DNA of 64,000 bases from Clostridium sp. HBUAS56010 (GTDB lineage: Bacteria > Bacillota > Clostridia > Lachnospirales > Lachnospiraceae): contig NZ_SULJ01000004.1 of assembly GCF_007115105.1 (NCBI RefSeq), positions 186,001-250,000 of the forward strand, in the 5' to 3' direction. The notes under the pieces were generated by a model. That model did no database searches. It was not told the DNA's origin and saw nothing but the letters and a program-made list of their open reading frames with translations. Shown piece after piece: positions 1 to 9,543 of this stretch (position 1 is the first letter of the stretch; each line of letters starts with the position of its first letter). A program made the position numbers and the translations under genes.

Positions 1-302
1 GTAGTCAGTCTTTCATCCCAAAGGATTATTGGAAGACCCGTCCGCCTGGCAAGCATTTCTTTAAACTGTTCTGTTTTCTCAGCCCGGTCACCTATGGTAT
101 TATTCATATTCTTAGGATATCCCAAAACGATGGTTTCAATCTCATATTCCCGAATCAATTCTTCAATCCGGGCACAGGTTTTTCTCAGTTTATTCTCGTC
201 TTCCCTCGTAATTGTCTCCACACCCTGGGCAGTTATACCCAGTAAATCGGAGACTGCAACTCCTACAGTTTTAGAACCGTAATCTAATCCCATGATTCTC
301 AT
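1..302 (-). CDS. ruvX: RuvX/YqgF-type Holliday junction resolvase family protein (partial)
   Basis: The N-terminal 100 residues are present and the 3' end lies outside the window. The protein opens with [19 protein letters not shown], the RNase-H-like nucleotide-binding start of the YqgF/RuvX family, and contains [10 protein letters not shown], the second conserved strand of that fold. The family is implicated in 16S rRNA 5'-end maturation and/or Holliday junction resolution. The ATG at 302 is preceded by a GGAG site. It lies downstream of ireB, as in many Firmicutes. Confidence 0.85.
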   Translation of the reverse strand, partial: MRIMGLDYGSKTVGVAVSDLLGITAQGVETITREDENKLRKTCARIEELIREYEIETIVLGYPKNMNNTIGDRAEKTEQFKEMLARRTGLPIILWDERLT

Positions 303-360
303 ATTTTTTTCTCCACGTCAAATTTATGCAACAAAACAAAGCTGGTGCGCAGCCAACTGT

Positions 361-405
361 ATAAAAACAAACTGCCAGAATCCGCCTTTTCACTTCATCT
401 GACAG
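361..405 (-). terminator. Hairpin between ireB and ruvX
   Basis: On the minus strand an 8-bp stem (arms at 398-405 and 372-379, one G-T pair) is followed by a T-rich run. It lies just downstream of ireB, so it probably terminates or attenuates transcription before ruvX. Confidence 0.5.
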
Positions 406-430
406 CTAGACTTAAAGATTATCCACGTCG

Positions 431-700
431 TTACTTTAACATCGTATTAATATAAACACTCATCAACTCTTCCAGAATCTCGTCCCGCTCCACTTTCATG
501 ATCAGACTTCTGGCATTCTTATGACTGGTTATATAAGTTGGATCTCCTGACATAATATATCCCACGATCTGGTTAATCGGATTATATCCCTTCTCTGTAA
601 GGGCAATATAAACCTGCTCCAGAACCTGACTTACGTCCATTTTATTTTCCTGCACTGCTTTGAAAAATTGTGTGTTATGAATATCGCCCATGTTCCTCAC
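431..700 (-). CDS. ireB: IreB family regulatory phosphoprotein (UPF0297)
   Basis: An 89-residue protein that matches the small IreB/YrzL family over its whole length (VSQVLEQVYIALTEKGYNP, then QIVGYIMSGDPTYITSHKNA). In Enterococcus the homologue is a substrate of the IreK Ser/Thr kinase and affects cephalosporin resistance; in Clostridia the role is not established. It lies next to ruvX, the usual neighbourhood. No membrane segment is visible. Confidence 0.9.
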   Translation of the reverse strand: MRNMGDIHNTQFFKAVQENKMDVSQVLEQVYIALTEKGYNPINQIVGYIMSGDPTYITSHKNARSLIMKVERDEILEELMSVYINTMLK

Positions 701-758
701 GTCCTTTAACTGTTCTATTATATTCTAAACCATAATCTCAATTTCGGCAAGACAAAAA

Positions 759-2090
759 TTAATTTTGTCCATCTATGTTTAAAAATATTACTTCTTCATT
801 GAGCATTTCGCCAAGAATTCCTGTTACGATTTTCCCTTTTAAGCCCTCTTTATAAGGAACCACTGCTTTTACATATTCTCTGGTATGACCGATCATATAA
901 GTCTTTCCATTAAGCTCAAAGGTTTCTTCCATAAGAACTTCTGCCTTGCTTCCCACAAAGGATCTGCGGTATTCTATGGACATTTCCTTTTCCAGCTTTA
1001 ATAATTCATTACTTCTTGCGGTTTTTTCTGATTCCGGCACCTGATCCGGCATTTCGGCTGCTCTGGTTCCGTTTCTTTTAGAGTATTTGAACACATGCAT
1101 TTCATAAAAACGCACCTTTTCCAGATATTGTCTGGTAACTTCAAATTCTTCTCTGGTCTCTCCAGGAAAACCTACAATTACGTCTGTGGTAATTGCCGGA
1201 TTGCAAAACGCTTTTCTTAAAATGCCGCAGCAGTCATAATATTCTTTTGCAGTATAGTGGCGATTCATTCGCTTTAACGTATTGTCACAGCCGCTTTGCA
1301 GGGATAAATGAAAATGAGGGCATATCTTATCCAGTTTTGATAAGACATCAACGAATTCTTCGGTTACAATCCTCGGTTCCAGAGAACCGAAACGAATTCT
1401 TTTTAATCCTTCGATCTTATGAATGCGGACAATCAGATCCAAAAGAGTGATCCGCTCTTCTTCCTTAAAATCTTTTCCATAAGAACTTAAATGGATTCCC
1501 GTAAGCACGATCTCCTGGTATCCTGATTCAGTCAGACGGGTAATCTCCTCTGCCACTTCTTCCGGTCTGCGGCTGCGGACCTGTCCTCTTGTATAGGGAA
1601 TGATGCAGTAGCTGCAAAACTGGTTGCAGCCGTCCTGGACTTTAATAAAGGCTCTTGTATGATCTGCAATTTTGTCAATTGACAGACTTTCATATTCTCT
1701 GGTCCCCCGGATATCAATGATGGTGTCTTCCGGTTCTTCCTCTCTGCCGGAAAAATAATCTTCCAGAATGGAAACCAGCTCTGTCTTTTTATTATTTCCG
1801 ATCACAAGGTCCACTGCCTCATCTTTTTTCAGTTCTTCACCTGCTGCCTGGACATAGCAGCCGGCTGCTACCACCACTGCTTTGGGGTTTAAGTTCTTTG
1901 CCCGGTGAAGCATCTGTCTGGATTTGCGGTCCGCAATATTGGTGACCGAACATGTATTAATGATATAAACATCCGCCTCCTGCGCAAAGGGGACAATCTC
2001 ATATCCTGCGTTTTCCAGAAGCTGCTGCATCGCCTCTGTTTCGTATGAATTCACCTTGCATCCAAGGTTGTGCAGGGCTGCCTTTCTCAT
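759..2090 (-). CDS. mtaB: tRNA t6A37 methylthiotransferase MtaB
   Basis: A 443-residue radical-SAM methylthiotransferase that converts t6A37 to ms2t6A37 in ANN-decoding tRNAs. The N-terminal UPF0004 domain has its three cluster cysteines (HNLGCKVNSYE near residue 11, NTCSVTN near 47, AAGCYVQ near 78). The radical-SAM core has DGCNQFCSYCIIPYTRG near 150-165, giving the C-x3-C-x2-C cluster, and a TRAM-like domain ends the protein. The HNLGCKVN start fits MtaB rather than MiaB or RimO. It is the last gene of the dnaK-to-mtaB neighbourhood. Confidence 0.93.
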   Translation of the reverse strand: MRKAALHNLGCKVNSYETEAMQQLLENAGYEIVPFAQEADVYIINTCSVTNIADRKSRQMLHRAKNLNPKAVVVAAGCYVQAAGEELKKDEAVDLVIGNNKKTELVSILEDYFSGREEEPEDTIIDIRGTREYESLSIDKIADHTRAFIKVQDGCNQFCSYCIIPYTRGQVRSRRPEEVAEEITRLTESGYQEIVLTGIHLSSYGKDFKEEERITLLDLIVRIHKIEGLKRIRFGSLEPRIVTEEFVDVLSKLDKICPHFHLSLQSGCDNTLKRMNRHYTAKEYYDCCGILRKAFCNPAITTDVIVGFPGETREEFEVTRQYLEKVRFYEMHVFKYSKRNGTRAAEMPDQVPESEKTARSNELLKLEKEMSIEYRRSFVGSKAEVLMEETFELNGKTYMIGHTREYVKAVVPYKEGLKGKIVTGILGEMLNEEVIFLNIDGQN

Positions 2091-2238
2091 TTTATTTTCT
2101 CCTATCTAAATTATCGTTCTATTCTGATTTTTTTCATATAAAATTACCATTGACTTTTACATAATATGCCAGTAGTATGAAAGGGAAATGAGGGTCATTC
2201 TCTCAATAAAAAAGAGTCCATTAAAGGAGGGTTTTTAT

Positions 2239-2472
2239 ATGAAAACAGTTCGTATTTCTTTAAATTCCATTGACAAAGTAAAATCTTTTGTAAATGATCT
2301 GACAAAGTTTGATACTGATTTTGATCTTGTTTCCGGCAGATATGTAATCGACGCAAAGTCAATTATGGGCATTTTCAGCCTGGATCTTTCCAAACCAATT
2401 GATTTAAACATTCATTCCGAGAATGAAGTTGATGAAATCGTTAAGATTTTATCTCCCTATATTGTCGATTAA
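2239..2472 (+). CDS. HPr-like protein lacking the active-site histidine
   Basis: A 77-residue HPr-fold protein on the strand opposite to its neighbours. The ATG at 2239 follows AAAGGAGG with good spacing and fits the family better than any upstream start. The segment DAKSIMGIFSLDLSKP corresponds to the HPr regulatory-serine region (KSIMGxxSL). The N-terminal segment, where PTS carriers have the phosphorylatable His15, reads SLNSIDKVKSF and has no histidine. It therefore cannot be a PTS phosphocarrier of the usual kind and is more like a Crh-type regulator; that role is inferred. Confidence 0.75.
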   Translation: MKTVRISLNSIDKVKSFVNDLTKFDTDFDLVSGRYVIDAKSIMGIFSLDLSKPIDLNIHSENEVDEIVKILSPYIVD

Positions 2473-2493
2473 TGAAGAATCAGATTTTAAAAT

Positions 2494-2526
2494 GGGGCCC
2501 GGCCTTTGATGCCGGTCCCCTTTTTA
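2494..2526 (+). terminator. Rho-independent terminator after the HPr-like gene
   Basis: A GC-rich hairpin (GGGGCCCGGC pairing with GCCGGTCCCC, one mismatch) is followed by TTTTTATTT. It sits between the convergent HPr-like and thiI genes. Confidence 0.8.
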
Positions 2527-2536
2527 TTTCATTTCT

Positions 2537-3715
2537 TTAACACCAGACTTTTTCTACGGTGCTGATGGCTGTTTCCACCAGTTCTTCGATCTTCTCCGCC
2601 AGTTTTTCTTCGGAACGCTCAATCATCTTTAAATTAGGTTTCGTTACCGGATGCTTTGCCACAAATATGGTACAGCAGTCTTCAAAGGGAAGAACAGAGG
2701 TTTCATAAGTGCCGATCTTTTCTGCCACATCCACAATCTCCTGCTTGTCAAATCCAATAACCGGACGAAATACAGGAATCGTTGCTGCTGCATCGGTTGC
2801 TGCCAGAGACTGCATGGTCTGGGAAGCCACCTGCCCAATGCTCTCTCCGGTAATCAGAGCCGAAGCACCGCTTTCTTCTGCCAGCCGTTCTGCAATCTGC
2901 ATCATATAACGTCTCATAATAATGGTAAGCTCCTCATGAGGGCATTTGTCATAGATATAGAGCTGAATATCCGTAAAGTTCACAATATGAAGACGGATTG
3001 GACCGGAATATCTGGAAACCAGTTTCGCAAGATCCACAACCTTCTGCTTTGCACGGTCGCTGGTATAAGGCGGCGCATGAAAGTATACGGCATCAATCTT
3101 CACGCCTCGTTTTGCAATCATATAACCTGCTACCGGACTGTCAATTCCTCCAGATAAGAGAAGCATGGCTTTTCCATTGGTTCCAACCGGCATACCGCCA
3201 GGACCTGGAATCACATGGGAATAGATGTTGATTCGGTTTCGCACTTCCACATGAAGCATGACCTCCGGCTGATGAACATCTACTTTTGTCTCAGGGAATG
3301 TATGAAGAATAATCTCTCCAAGATCCCGGTTAATCTGCTCAGAATTTACCGGATATTGTTTGTTCCCTCTTCTTGTATGGACCTTAAAGGTAAAATTCTT
3401 ATCTTCATAAAATTCTTCCACATAAGATAATACCTGTTTTTTCAAATCTTCATATCCAGTATCCTCTACCTGAACCATAGGACAGATAGCAGCAATTCCA
3501 AAAATTCGTTTTAAAGCAGCTACCACCTCATCAAAATCGTACTCTGATTCTGCTGTGGCATAGATTCTCCCTGATTCTTTGGTAACCTCAAAATCTCCAT
3601 CCACTCTCTTTAAAGAATGACGAATCTGGGTTACAAGGGCGTCTTCAAATAAATAACGGTTTTTCCCCTTTACGCCGATCTCAGCGTATTTAATTAAAAA
3701 TGATTTATATTGCAT
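2537..3715 (-). CDS. thiI: tRNA 4-thiouridine synthase ThiI
   Basis: A 392-residue ThiI that adenylates U8 of tRNA and transfers sulfur from a cysteine desulfurase; it can also feed thiazole synthesis. It shows the N-terminal ferredoxin-like and THUMP region, then the PP-loop LLLSGGIDSPVAGYMI near residue 185. It ends near residue 390 with no C-terminal rhodanese domain, the short form typical of Firmicutes. The cysteine desulfurase gene lies 27 bp upstream, which supports a dedicated sulfur-relay pair. Confidence 0.94.
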   Translation of the reverse strand: MQYKSFLIKYAEIGVKGKNRYLFEDALVTQIRHSLKRVDGDFEVTKESGRIYATAESEYDFDEVVAALKRIFGIAAICPMVQVEDTGYEDLKKQVLSYVEEFYEDKNFTFKVHTRRGNKQYPVNSEQINRDLGEIILHTFPETKVDVHQPEVMLHVEVRNRINIYSHVIPGPGGMPVGTNGKAMLLLSGGIDSPVAGYMIAKRGVKIDAVYFHAPPYTSDRAKQKVVDLAKLVSRYSGPIRLHIVNFTDIQLYIYDKCPHEELTIIMRRYMMQIAERLAEESGASALITGESIGQVASQTMQSLAATDAAATIPVFRPVIGFDKQEIVDVAEKIGTYETSVLPFEDCCTIFVAKHPVTKPNLKMIERSEEKLAEKIEELVETAISTVEKVWC

Positions 3716-3742
3716 CTGCTGTCCTTTCTCTTAAACTGCTTC

Positions 3743-4897
3743 TTATCCCCTCTGATAACGCCGGAGAACAGGAAGGAGTTCCTTTAACCTGTCTATACAG
3801 TAATCCACTTCTTCTCTTGTATTAAAGATTCCAAAACTGAACCGGAGGGTTGAATCTAAAAGCTCTTTTTTTACCCCGATTCCCTTTAAAGTGCCGCTGA
3901 CCGCCGGATGATTGGAAGAACAGGCCGATCCTGAGGAGACAAAGACTCCCTTGTCTTCTAATGCGTGCAAAAGCACTTCGCTCCGGGTTCCCGAAAAACC
4001 GGCGCTGACGATCTGAGGGGCAGAACCCTCTCCTTTATAACTGTTAACAGTTACGCCCTCTAATTCACTTAACCGGTCAATCATATAATCTTTTAAATCA
4101 GTCAATGCCTGTATCTTTTCCTTGTGATTGGTATACATCATTCCTGCTGCCACTCCAAGACCTGCAATTCCGGGCACATTCTCCGTTCCCGAACGCAGTC
4201 CTCTTTGCTGACCGCCCCCATAGATCAGAGGTTTTATTTTTACCCTCTGGTCAATGTAGAGGAATCCCACACCTTTGGGTCCATGAATTTTATGAGCGCT
4301 GACCGATAACAGATCAATCCCCTGTCTTTTGGGACGGATCAGAAGCTTACCGTAAGCCTGAATGGCATCTACATGAAAAAGAATTGCCGGATTTTTCTTT
4401 TTTATTATCTTTGAAATTGCCTCCACCGGCTCCACTGCGCCGATTTCATTGTTCACATACATGACGGAAACCAGGATTGTCTCCGGACGAATTGCCTCTT
4501 CCAGTTCCTCTAAAGAAATGTGTCCCTTTGCATCCACAGAAAGATAGGTAACAGAAAATCCCTGTTCTTCCAGATATGCCAGCGGATTATACACCGATGG
4601 ATGCTCAATCCCTGTGCTGATAATATGATTCCCTGCCCGCCTGTTTGCCATGGCAGTCTCAATTAATGCCATATTATTGGACTCAGAACCGCCTGAGGTG
4701 AACACAATCTCTTTGGCAGTAACCTTTAAAGTATCCGCAATGATTTCTGCAGCTTCTTTAATATAAGTCTCTGCTTCCATTCCTTTTTTATGCTTTGCAG
4801 AAGGATTGCCATAATCCTCTGTCATAGCTTTGATTACCACATCTTTTACCGGCTCCAGCACTCTGGTTGTCGCCGAGTTATCAAAATATACTTCCAT
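3743..4897 (-). CDS. Cysteine desulfurase, NifS/IscS type
   Basis: A PLP-dependent class V aminotransferase-fold enzyme that removes sulfur from cysteine as a persulfide. It starts MEVYFDNSATTRVLEP. The PLP lysine is in SVSAHKIHGPKG and the catalytic cysteine loop is SSGSACSSNHPA. An upstream GTG would add four residues, but the ATG at 4897 has the better ribosome-site spacing. Its position directly before thiI suggests it serves tRNA thiolation (the NifZ role in B. subtilis). It could also supply Fe-S assembly. Confidence 0.9.
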   Translation of the reverse strand: MEVYFDNSATTRVLEPVKDVVIKAMTEDYGNPSAKHKKGMEAETYIKEAAEIIADTLKVTAKEIVFTSGGSESNNMALIETAMANRRAGNHIISTGIEHPSVYNPLAYLEEQGFSVTYLSVDAKGHISLEELEEAIRPETILVSVMYVNNEIGAVEPVEAISKIIKKKNPAILFHVDAIQAYGKLLIRPKRQGIDLLSVSAHKIHGPKGVGFLYIDQRVKIKPLIYGGGQQRGLRSGTENVPGIAGLGVAAGMMYTNHKEKIQALTDLKDYMIDRLSELEGVTVNSYKGEGSAPQIVSAGFSGTRSEVLLHALEDKGVFVSSGSACSSNHPAVSGTLKGIGVKKELLDSTLRFSFGIFNTREEVDYCIDRLKELLPVLRRYQRG

Positions 4898-4911
4898 TCT
4901 TTCTCTCACTC

Positions 4912-5649
4912 CTATGGTTCCAGTAACAATGACAGCATGGAAAGAACACAGAGTCCTGCTGTTTCTGTCCGTAAAATCCGTTTACCCAGGGAAATGGGAC
5001 TGATGCCGGACTTTTGTGCAAGTTCAATCTCTGCGTCTTCAAATCCGCCCTCCGGTCCGATGAACACGCCAACACTCATTCCCGTCTTCACAGAAGAAAA
5101 CATCTGTCTTGTAAAAGCCATCCCCTCCGCATGTTCAAAGGGAATCACATTCATGTCAAATTCTCTGGAAAAAGCAAACGCTTCCGAAAGGGTCATAACA
5201 GGAAGTACCTTAGGAACAAGGAGCCGGCCAGACTGTTTTGCTGCACTTTCAGAAACAGCGTTCCAGCGGCGCAGTTTGGATTCCTGTTTTTTCTTATCCA
5301 GTTTTACAATGGTCCTTCTTGTCTCTACCGGAATGACCTGATAGACCCCAAGCTCCACGCATTTCTGAATAATAAACTCCATCTTGTCACTTTTTGGAAG
5401 ACCCTGAAAGAGATAAACCCTTGCCGGAAGTTCCCTTCCCCCTTCTTCCACGGACAAAATCTGTGCCGTCACTTCCGTTTTGGTCACAGAAAGAATCCGG
5501 CACAGATAATCCTTATCAATCCCATTGCTCAATAGAACTTCTTCGCCTGCACCCATGCGCAGTACATTCTTTATATGGTTCACATCCGGACCTGTAATAA
5601 CAATGGTCTCTGGTCCCACCTGGTCCTGTTTCACAAAAAAGTGATACAT
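4912..5649 (-). CDS. rsmE: 16S rRNA (uracil1498-N3)-methyltransferase RsmE
   Basis: A 245-residue SPOUT methyltransferase. The N-terminal PUA-like part carries DVNHIKNVLRMGAGEEV. The C-terminal knot has VFIGPEGGFEDAEIELA and the SLGKRILRTETAGLCVLS loop that binds SAM in RsmE. It methylates N3 of U1498 in 16S rRNA. It follows prmA with a 13-bp gap, the conserved arrangement, and is probably cotranscribed with it. Confidence 0.95.
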   Translation of the reverse strand: MYHFFVKQDQVGPETIVITGPDVNHIKNVLRMGAGEEVLLSNGIDKDYLCRILSVTKTEVTAQILSVEEGGRELPARVYLFQGLPKSDKMEFIIQKCVELGVYQVIPVETRRTIVKLDKKKQESKLRRWNAVSESAAKQSGRLLVPKVLPVMTLSEAFAFSREFDMNVIPFEHAEGMAFTRQMFSSVKTGMSVGVFIGPEGGFEDAEIELAQKSGISPISLGKRILRTETAGLCVLSMLSLLLEP

Positions 5650-5662
5650 CTTATTCCTCTTT

Positions 5663-6625
5663 CTACTTCTTTCTGACCGTTACGGAAACCCATTCGCCCT
5701 GATAGGTGATCTCAATCAGTTCAAAAGCCTGATTCTCTGCAAATGCCTGTTTTACTGCTTCCTCTTTCATATTAATGATTCCGGAAGTAATAAATATGGC
5801 ACCTTTTTTCATATGAACTGGAATCTCCTTTTGGAGAAGAATGATAATATCTGCCAAAATATTGGCAACCACTACATCGTAAGCCTCCAGCCCCACTTCT
5901 TTTTTCACTTCTGGATCGTCAATGATATTTCCTTTTAAAACTTTGAATTTATCCGGAGCAATCCCGTTTGCTTCCATGTTCTCTTTTACTGCAACAATAG
6001 CATTCTCATCAAGATCTGTGCCGAAGACCTCCTTTGCTCCCAGCTTTAAGGCGGTAATTCCTAAAATACCGCTTCCTGTCCCCACATCAAGAATTCTGGT
6101 GTCTGGCGTCACATACTTTTTAAGCTGGCGGATGCAAAGCTGGGTGGTCTCATGCTGACCGGTTCCAAATGCAGTGCCTGGATCTATCTCAATTAAAAGC
6201 TTGTCCTTATGTTCTTCTGGTATCTCTTCCCAGGTTGGTTTAATGAGAATGTCATCAACCGTAAATGGCTTAAAATACTGTTTCCAGTTATTGATCCAGT
6301 CTTTATCCTCTGTCTCACTGGTCTCTATGGTACACGCCCCTAAATCAGTGAACATGGACAGTTCTTTCAGACCTTCGTCTACCTTTTTTAACATTCCGTC
6401 AATGTCCACATCGGAATCCGGATCAAGATAAAAACTCACCTTTGCAATTCCTTCATCAGGGGGAAGTTCTGGTAAAATATCAATAAACATGCCTTTTGTC
6501 TCTGCTTCCGTCAGAGGCGTATTGTCTTCAATTTCAATTCCTTCTATTCCGATTTCGTCAAACATGCTGCTCACTAAATCCACAGCCTGTGTGGTGGTGG
6601 TCAGTGTAAATTTCTTCCACTTCAT
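5663..6625 (-). CDS. prmA: Ribosomal protein L11 methyltransferase PrmA
   Basis: A 320-residue class I SAM methyltransferase that methylates ribosomal protein L11. It has the small N-terminal L11-binding domain (MKWKKFTLTTTTQAVDLVSS), then the SAM motif ILDVGTGSGILGITALKLGA near residue 175 and the NILADIIILL post-motif. Length and order fit the family. It normally follows dnaJ; here a TSUP transporter and a wall-binding protein gene have been inserted between them. Confidence 0.95.
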   Translation of the reverse strand: MKWKKFTLTTTTQAVDLVSSMFDEIGIEGIEIEDNTPLTEAETKGMFIDILPELPPDEGIAKVSFYLDPDSDVDIDGMLKKVDEGLKELSMFTDLGACTIETSETEDKDWINNWKQYFKPFTVDDILIKPTWEEIPEEHKDKLLIEIDPGTAFGTGQHETTQLCIRQLKKYVTPDTRILDVGTGSGILGITALKLGAKEVFGTDLDENAIVAVKENMEANGIAPDKFKVLKGNIIDDPEVKKEVGLEAYDVVVANILADIIILLQKEIPVHMKKGAIFITSGIINMKEEAVKQAFAENQAFELIEITYQGEWVSVTVRKK

Positions 6626-6635
6626 TGCAATTCCC

Positions 6636-7379
6636 CTATCCTTTTATAATTTTCACAAACAGGCAGATGAGCACAATAAATATCACTGGGCGCACAATCT
6701 TTAACCCGTTCTTTACAACAAGACCTGATCCCACATAATGACCTGCAATGCTGAATATACCCGAGGCAATGCCAAGAGGAATCAGAACCTTTCCATTTAT
6801 TAAAAATGTTACCAATGCCGCAACATTGGAAGATAAATTAATTACTTTCGTTGTGCCGGAAGCACTTCTTACATCCATACCGGCCAGTCCGGTCAGTAAA
6901 AGCAGTAAAAACGTCCCTGTTCCAGGACCGTAAAATCCATCGTAACAACCTACGGTAAAAGCAGATGCCATGGCAATGATGAGTTTTCTCTTATAGGAAA
7001 TGTCCCGTTCTCTTTTCTTATCCAGGTCTTTATTTTTAAAAACATAAAAACCCACAATAGGAAGAACTACGATCATCATTCCTTTTAATATCCCTTCACT
7101 GGCAAGCAGTGACAAATGGGCACCAAGAACAGAACCCAGTATTGCAAAAAGTGCAGCGAGTAAAGACAGCTTCCCATCAATATACTTATTCCTGGCAAAC
7201 CTTGCTGTGGAAACAACGGTTCCCATAGCTGAACTCATCTTATTGGTTCCAAGGGCAAGATGAGGCGGAATTCCTGCTGCCATATATGCGGGCAGGGATA
7301 TCAGTCCCCCTCCCCCTGCAATGGAATCAATCACCCCTGCAAGAAAAACCAATGGACATACGATTAAATACTGGTACAT
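6636..7379 (-). CDS. TSUP (TauE/SafE) family membrane permease
   Basis: A 247-residue polytopic membrane protein with about seven to eight hydrophobic segments. The hallmark of the TSUP/DUF81 family is near the N-terminus (LAGVIDSIAGGGGLISLPAY), and a second half-motif GCYDGFYGPGTGTFL lies near residue 140. Such proteins are implicated in export or import of sulfite, sulfonates or other small organic anions; the substrate cannot be told from sequence. It lies 10 bp upstream of prmA and is probably cotranscribed with it. Confidence 0.88.
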   Translation of the reverse strand: MYQYLIVCPLVFLAGVIDSIAGGGGLISLPAYMAAGIPPHLALGTNKMSSAMGTVVSTARFARNKYIDGKLSLLAALFAILGSVLGAHLSLLASEGILKGMMIVVLPIVGFYVFKNKDLDKKRERDISYKRKLIIAMASAFTVGCYDGFYGPGTGTFLLLLLTGLAGMDVRSASGTTKVINLSSNVAALVTFLINGKVLIPLGIASGIFSIAGHYVGSGLVVKNGLKIVRPVIFIVLICLFVKIIKG

Positions 7380-7728
7380 AAAAGGGGTTCCTTTCTTTTG
7401 TCTAAACTAAACCACATGATATCATAACATACAATGAAATTGGTTGCAAGCGTATATAATCATAGAGGTTTTACGTGTTTTCCCCTCTTTTTTAAAAAAA
7501 TTTAAAATTTTTAATAAAATATGCAATAAAAATACCAGCTTGTGCATTAACTAGTTGAACGGATGAAAAAGGCTTCTGTTTCGATCCGGATACAAGGGCA
7601 AAAAAACATATCAAGTAAACGAAATTCCTTGATGCATTACACCCCATCACACCCGCCTGAGTTTCTGGATTGAAACAGGATCTATTTTCACAAAATTACA
7701 ATCTCAAGCAATAAAAAATTGTAATAAA
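7380..7728. other. Intergenic region, 350 bp
   Basis: AT-rich sequence upstream of the TSUP gene and beyond the end of the small wall-binding gene. I see no gene. An imperfect inverted repeat (about 14 of 17 positions; 7573-7590 against 7664-7680) is present, of unknown meaning. A promoter for the TSUP-prmA unit must lie here, but I cannot place one with confidence. Confidence 0.5.
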
Positions 7729-7780
7729 AAAGAGGCATACCTGACGAACAATTATATGAACTGTCGGGTATGTCTCTTTT
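7729..7780. terminator. Terminator downstream of the small wall-binding protein gene
   Basis: A long stem (AGAGGCATACCTGAC pairing with GTCGGGTATGTCTCT, G-T wobbles only) has A-runs on the left and T-runs on the right, so it can act on either strand. It ends the transcript of the gene at 7782-8330. Confidence 0.8.
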
Positions 7781-7781
7781 T

Positions 7782-8330
7782 TTACTTTAATGCCCCATCG
7801 GCACCTACCTGATATCCGTCAGGAGTTACGGTATTGACCAGAAGTCTTCCCTGGAACCCATCGGACATGGTATTAAAATAATAGGCTTTGCCGTCAACGA
7901 TCTGCCAGCCAATTCTCATGGAACCTAACGTTCCATCATCCACGGGATTTAAGTAATAACGGTACCCGTTCTCATCGGTATACCAGCCAGTCAGCATATG
8001 ACCGCCGGCATTAAACCGATACCAGCGGCTGTCAATCTGTCTCCAGCCATTCGAAGGCCAGGTCCCATCCCTATACTGAAACCACCAGCCCCCGGGACTG
8101 TAACGCCATCCTCTTTCATAGCTGTAACCGCCCGGTCCATCATCGTCTTCCTCTTCATCCTCATCCAGACAATCGAAAAAGGGATCTTCTCTAAATGTTG
8201 TACCCGAACCATGAAAACCAGGAAATCTACGGACTTCCTGGCTTTCATCAGCCATAATACTCATAGGAAATAACATCGTCAGAACCAGTAAAACTGCAAC
8301 AAAAAACAGCTTTCTTTGAACTTTTCTCAT
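7782..8330 (-). CDS. Small secreted cell-wall-binding-repeat protein
   Basis: A 182-residue protein with an N-terminal signal peptide (KLFFVAVLLVLTMLFPMSIMA). An acidic linker follows, then two to three tandem repeats of the choline/cell-wall-binding type (GWRQIDSRWYRFNAGGHML, TGWYTDENGYRYYL, IGWQIVDGKAYYFN). The C-terminus (TVTPDGYQVGADGALK) is the same type of ending as on the giant proteins at 22.5-33.3 kb. There is no catalytic domain. It has its own terminator and lies between dnaJ and the TSUP gene, an accessory insertion in the heat-shock neighbourhood. Confidence 0.8.
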   Translation of the reverse strand: MRKVQRKLFFVAVLLVLTMLFPMSIMADESQEVRRFPGFHGSGTTFREDPFFDCLDEDEEEDDDGPGGYSYERGWRYSPGGWWFQYRDGTWPSNGWRQIDSRWYRFNAGGHMLTGWYTDENGYRYYLNPVDDGTLGSMRIGWQIVDGKAYYFNTMSDGFQGRLLVNTVTPDGYQVGADGALK

Positions 8331-8370
8331 TCTTTCCCTTCCTTCTCCTTAACATAACTACTGAGAACCT

Positions 8371-9510
8371 TTACTTAAAGATGCCCTTCTTTTTCGGCTT
8401 CTCTCCGTCTGTAATCCCCTTCATTGCATCATCAAACTTACGAAGAGCCTCTTTCTGGGCTTCTGTCATACGTTCGGGCACCTGAACAACCAGTGTCACA
8501 TAATGATCTCCACGGACAGCACGATTTCTTAAAGACGGAACCCCTTTGCCTTTTAAGCGCACTTTAGTATCTGTCTGAGTTCCTGACTTCACTTCATATT
8601 CCACTTCACCATCTACTGTCTTGATGCGGATCGTTCCGCCAAGTGCGGCATCAGCAAATGAAACTGGAACGGTAGAAAAGATGCTGGTGTCCTGACGCTT
8701 GAAAATCGGATGGTTGGAAACGACTACTTCCACCAAAAGATCTCCTCTTTCTCCGCCATTGGTTCCTGGTTCTCCCACACCTGCCAGACGTACCGCCTGA
8801 CCGTTATCAATTCCAGCCGGGAAATTTACTTTAATCTTCTTTCTCTTTGTCTTATATCCTGTTCCATAACAATCTGGGCATTTATCTTTAATCACCTTAC
8901 CGGTTCCATCGCAATCCGGGCAGGTCTGAACATTCTGCACCTGACCAAAGAAAGACTGCTGGGTGTACATGATTTTCCCTTTTCCATTACATTTTGGACA
9001 TGTAACCGGTGAAGTTCCTGCTTTGGCACCGCTTCCGTGACATGAAGCACATTCTTCTTTGTAATTGATCTCCGTCTCTTTTTCACAGCCAAAGATCGCC
9101 TCTTCAAAGGTAATACGCATACTGGTTCTGACATTTGCACCTCTTGATGGTCCATTGTAATTAGCGCCGCCTCTTGTTCGTCCGCCGCCGAAAATATCCC
9201 CGAAGATGTCTCCGAAAATATCTCCCATATCCGCTCCGCCAAAGTCAAATCCGCCGAATCCGCCGGCTCCGGCACTTCCGTCAAAAGCGGCTGATCCGAA
9301 CTGGTCATACTGACGTCTCTTATCGGGGTCACTTAATACGCTGTAAGCCTCAGAAGCCTGTTTAAACTTCTCTGCAGCCGCAGCGTCACCAGAATTCGTA
9401 TCCGGATGGTACTTCTTCGCTAATGCCCTGTAAGCCTTTTTTATTGCTGCATCATCTGCATCTTTTGGAACGCCCAGGATCTCATAATAATCTTTTTTAC
9501 TCTCTGCCAT
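8371..9510 (-). CDS. dnaJ: Chaperone DnaJ
   Basis: A type I J-protein of about 379 residues and co-chaperone of DnaK. It has the J domain with YHPDTNSGD (HPD motif), the Gly/Phe-rich linker ([15 protein letters not shown]), four CxxCxGxG zinc repeats ([32 protein letters not shown]) and the C-terminal substrate-binding domain. The ATG at 9510 ([13 protein letters not shown]) fits homologues; an upstream ATG at 9528 has no ribosome site. Last gene of the hrcA-grpE-dnaK-dnaJ cluster. Confidence 0.96.
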   Translation of the reverse strand: MAESKKDYYEILGVPKDADDAAIKKAYRALAKKYHPDTNSGDAAAAEKFKQASEAYSVLSDPDKRRQYDQFGSAAFDGSAGAGGFGGFDFGGADMGDIFGDIFGDIFGGGRTRGGANYNGPSRGANVRTSMRITFEEAIFGCEKETEINYKEECASCHGSGAKAGTSPVTCPKCNGKGKIMYTQQSFFGQVQNVQTCPDCDGTGKVIKDKCPDCYGTGYKTKRKKIKVNFPAGIDNGQAVRLAGVGEPGTNGGERGDLLVEVVVSNHPIFKRQDTSIFSTVPVSFADAALGGTIRIKTVDGEVEYEVKSGTQTDTKVRLKGKGVPSLRNRAVRGDHYVTLVVQVPERMTEAQKEALRKFDDAMKGITDGEKPKKKGIFK

Positions 9511-9543
9511 CTTAGGTCTACCTTTCATAAACTAAGGAAATCC

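Noticed and set aside
7573-7680. Imperfect inverted repeat as a second inversion switch
   Set aside because: Only about 14 of 17 positions match, no recombinase is nearby, and the arms differ from the 25-bp repeats at 35 kb.
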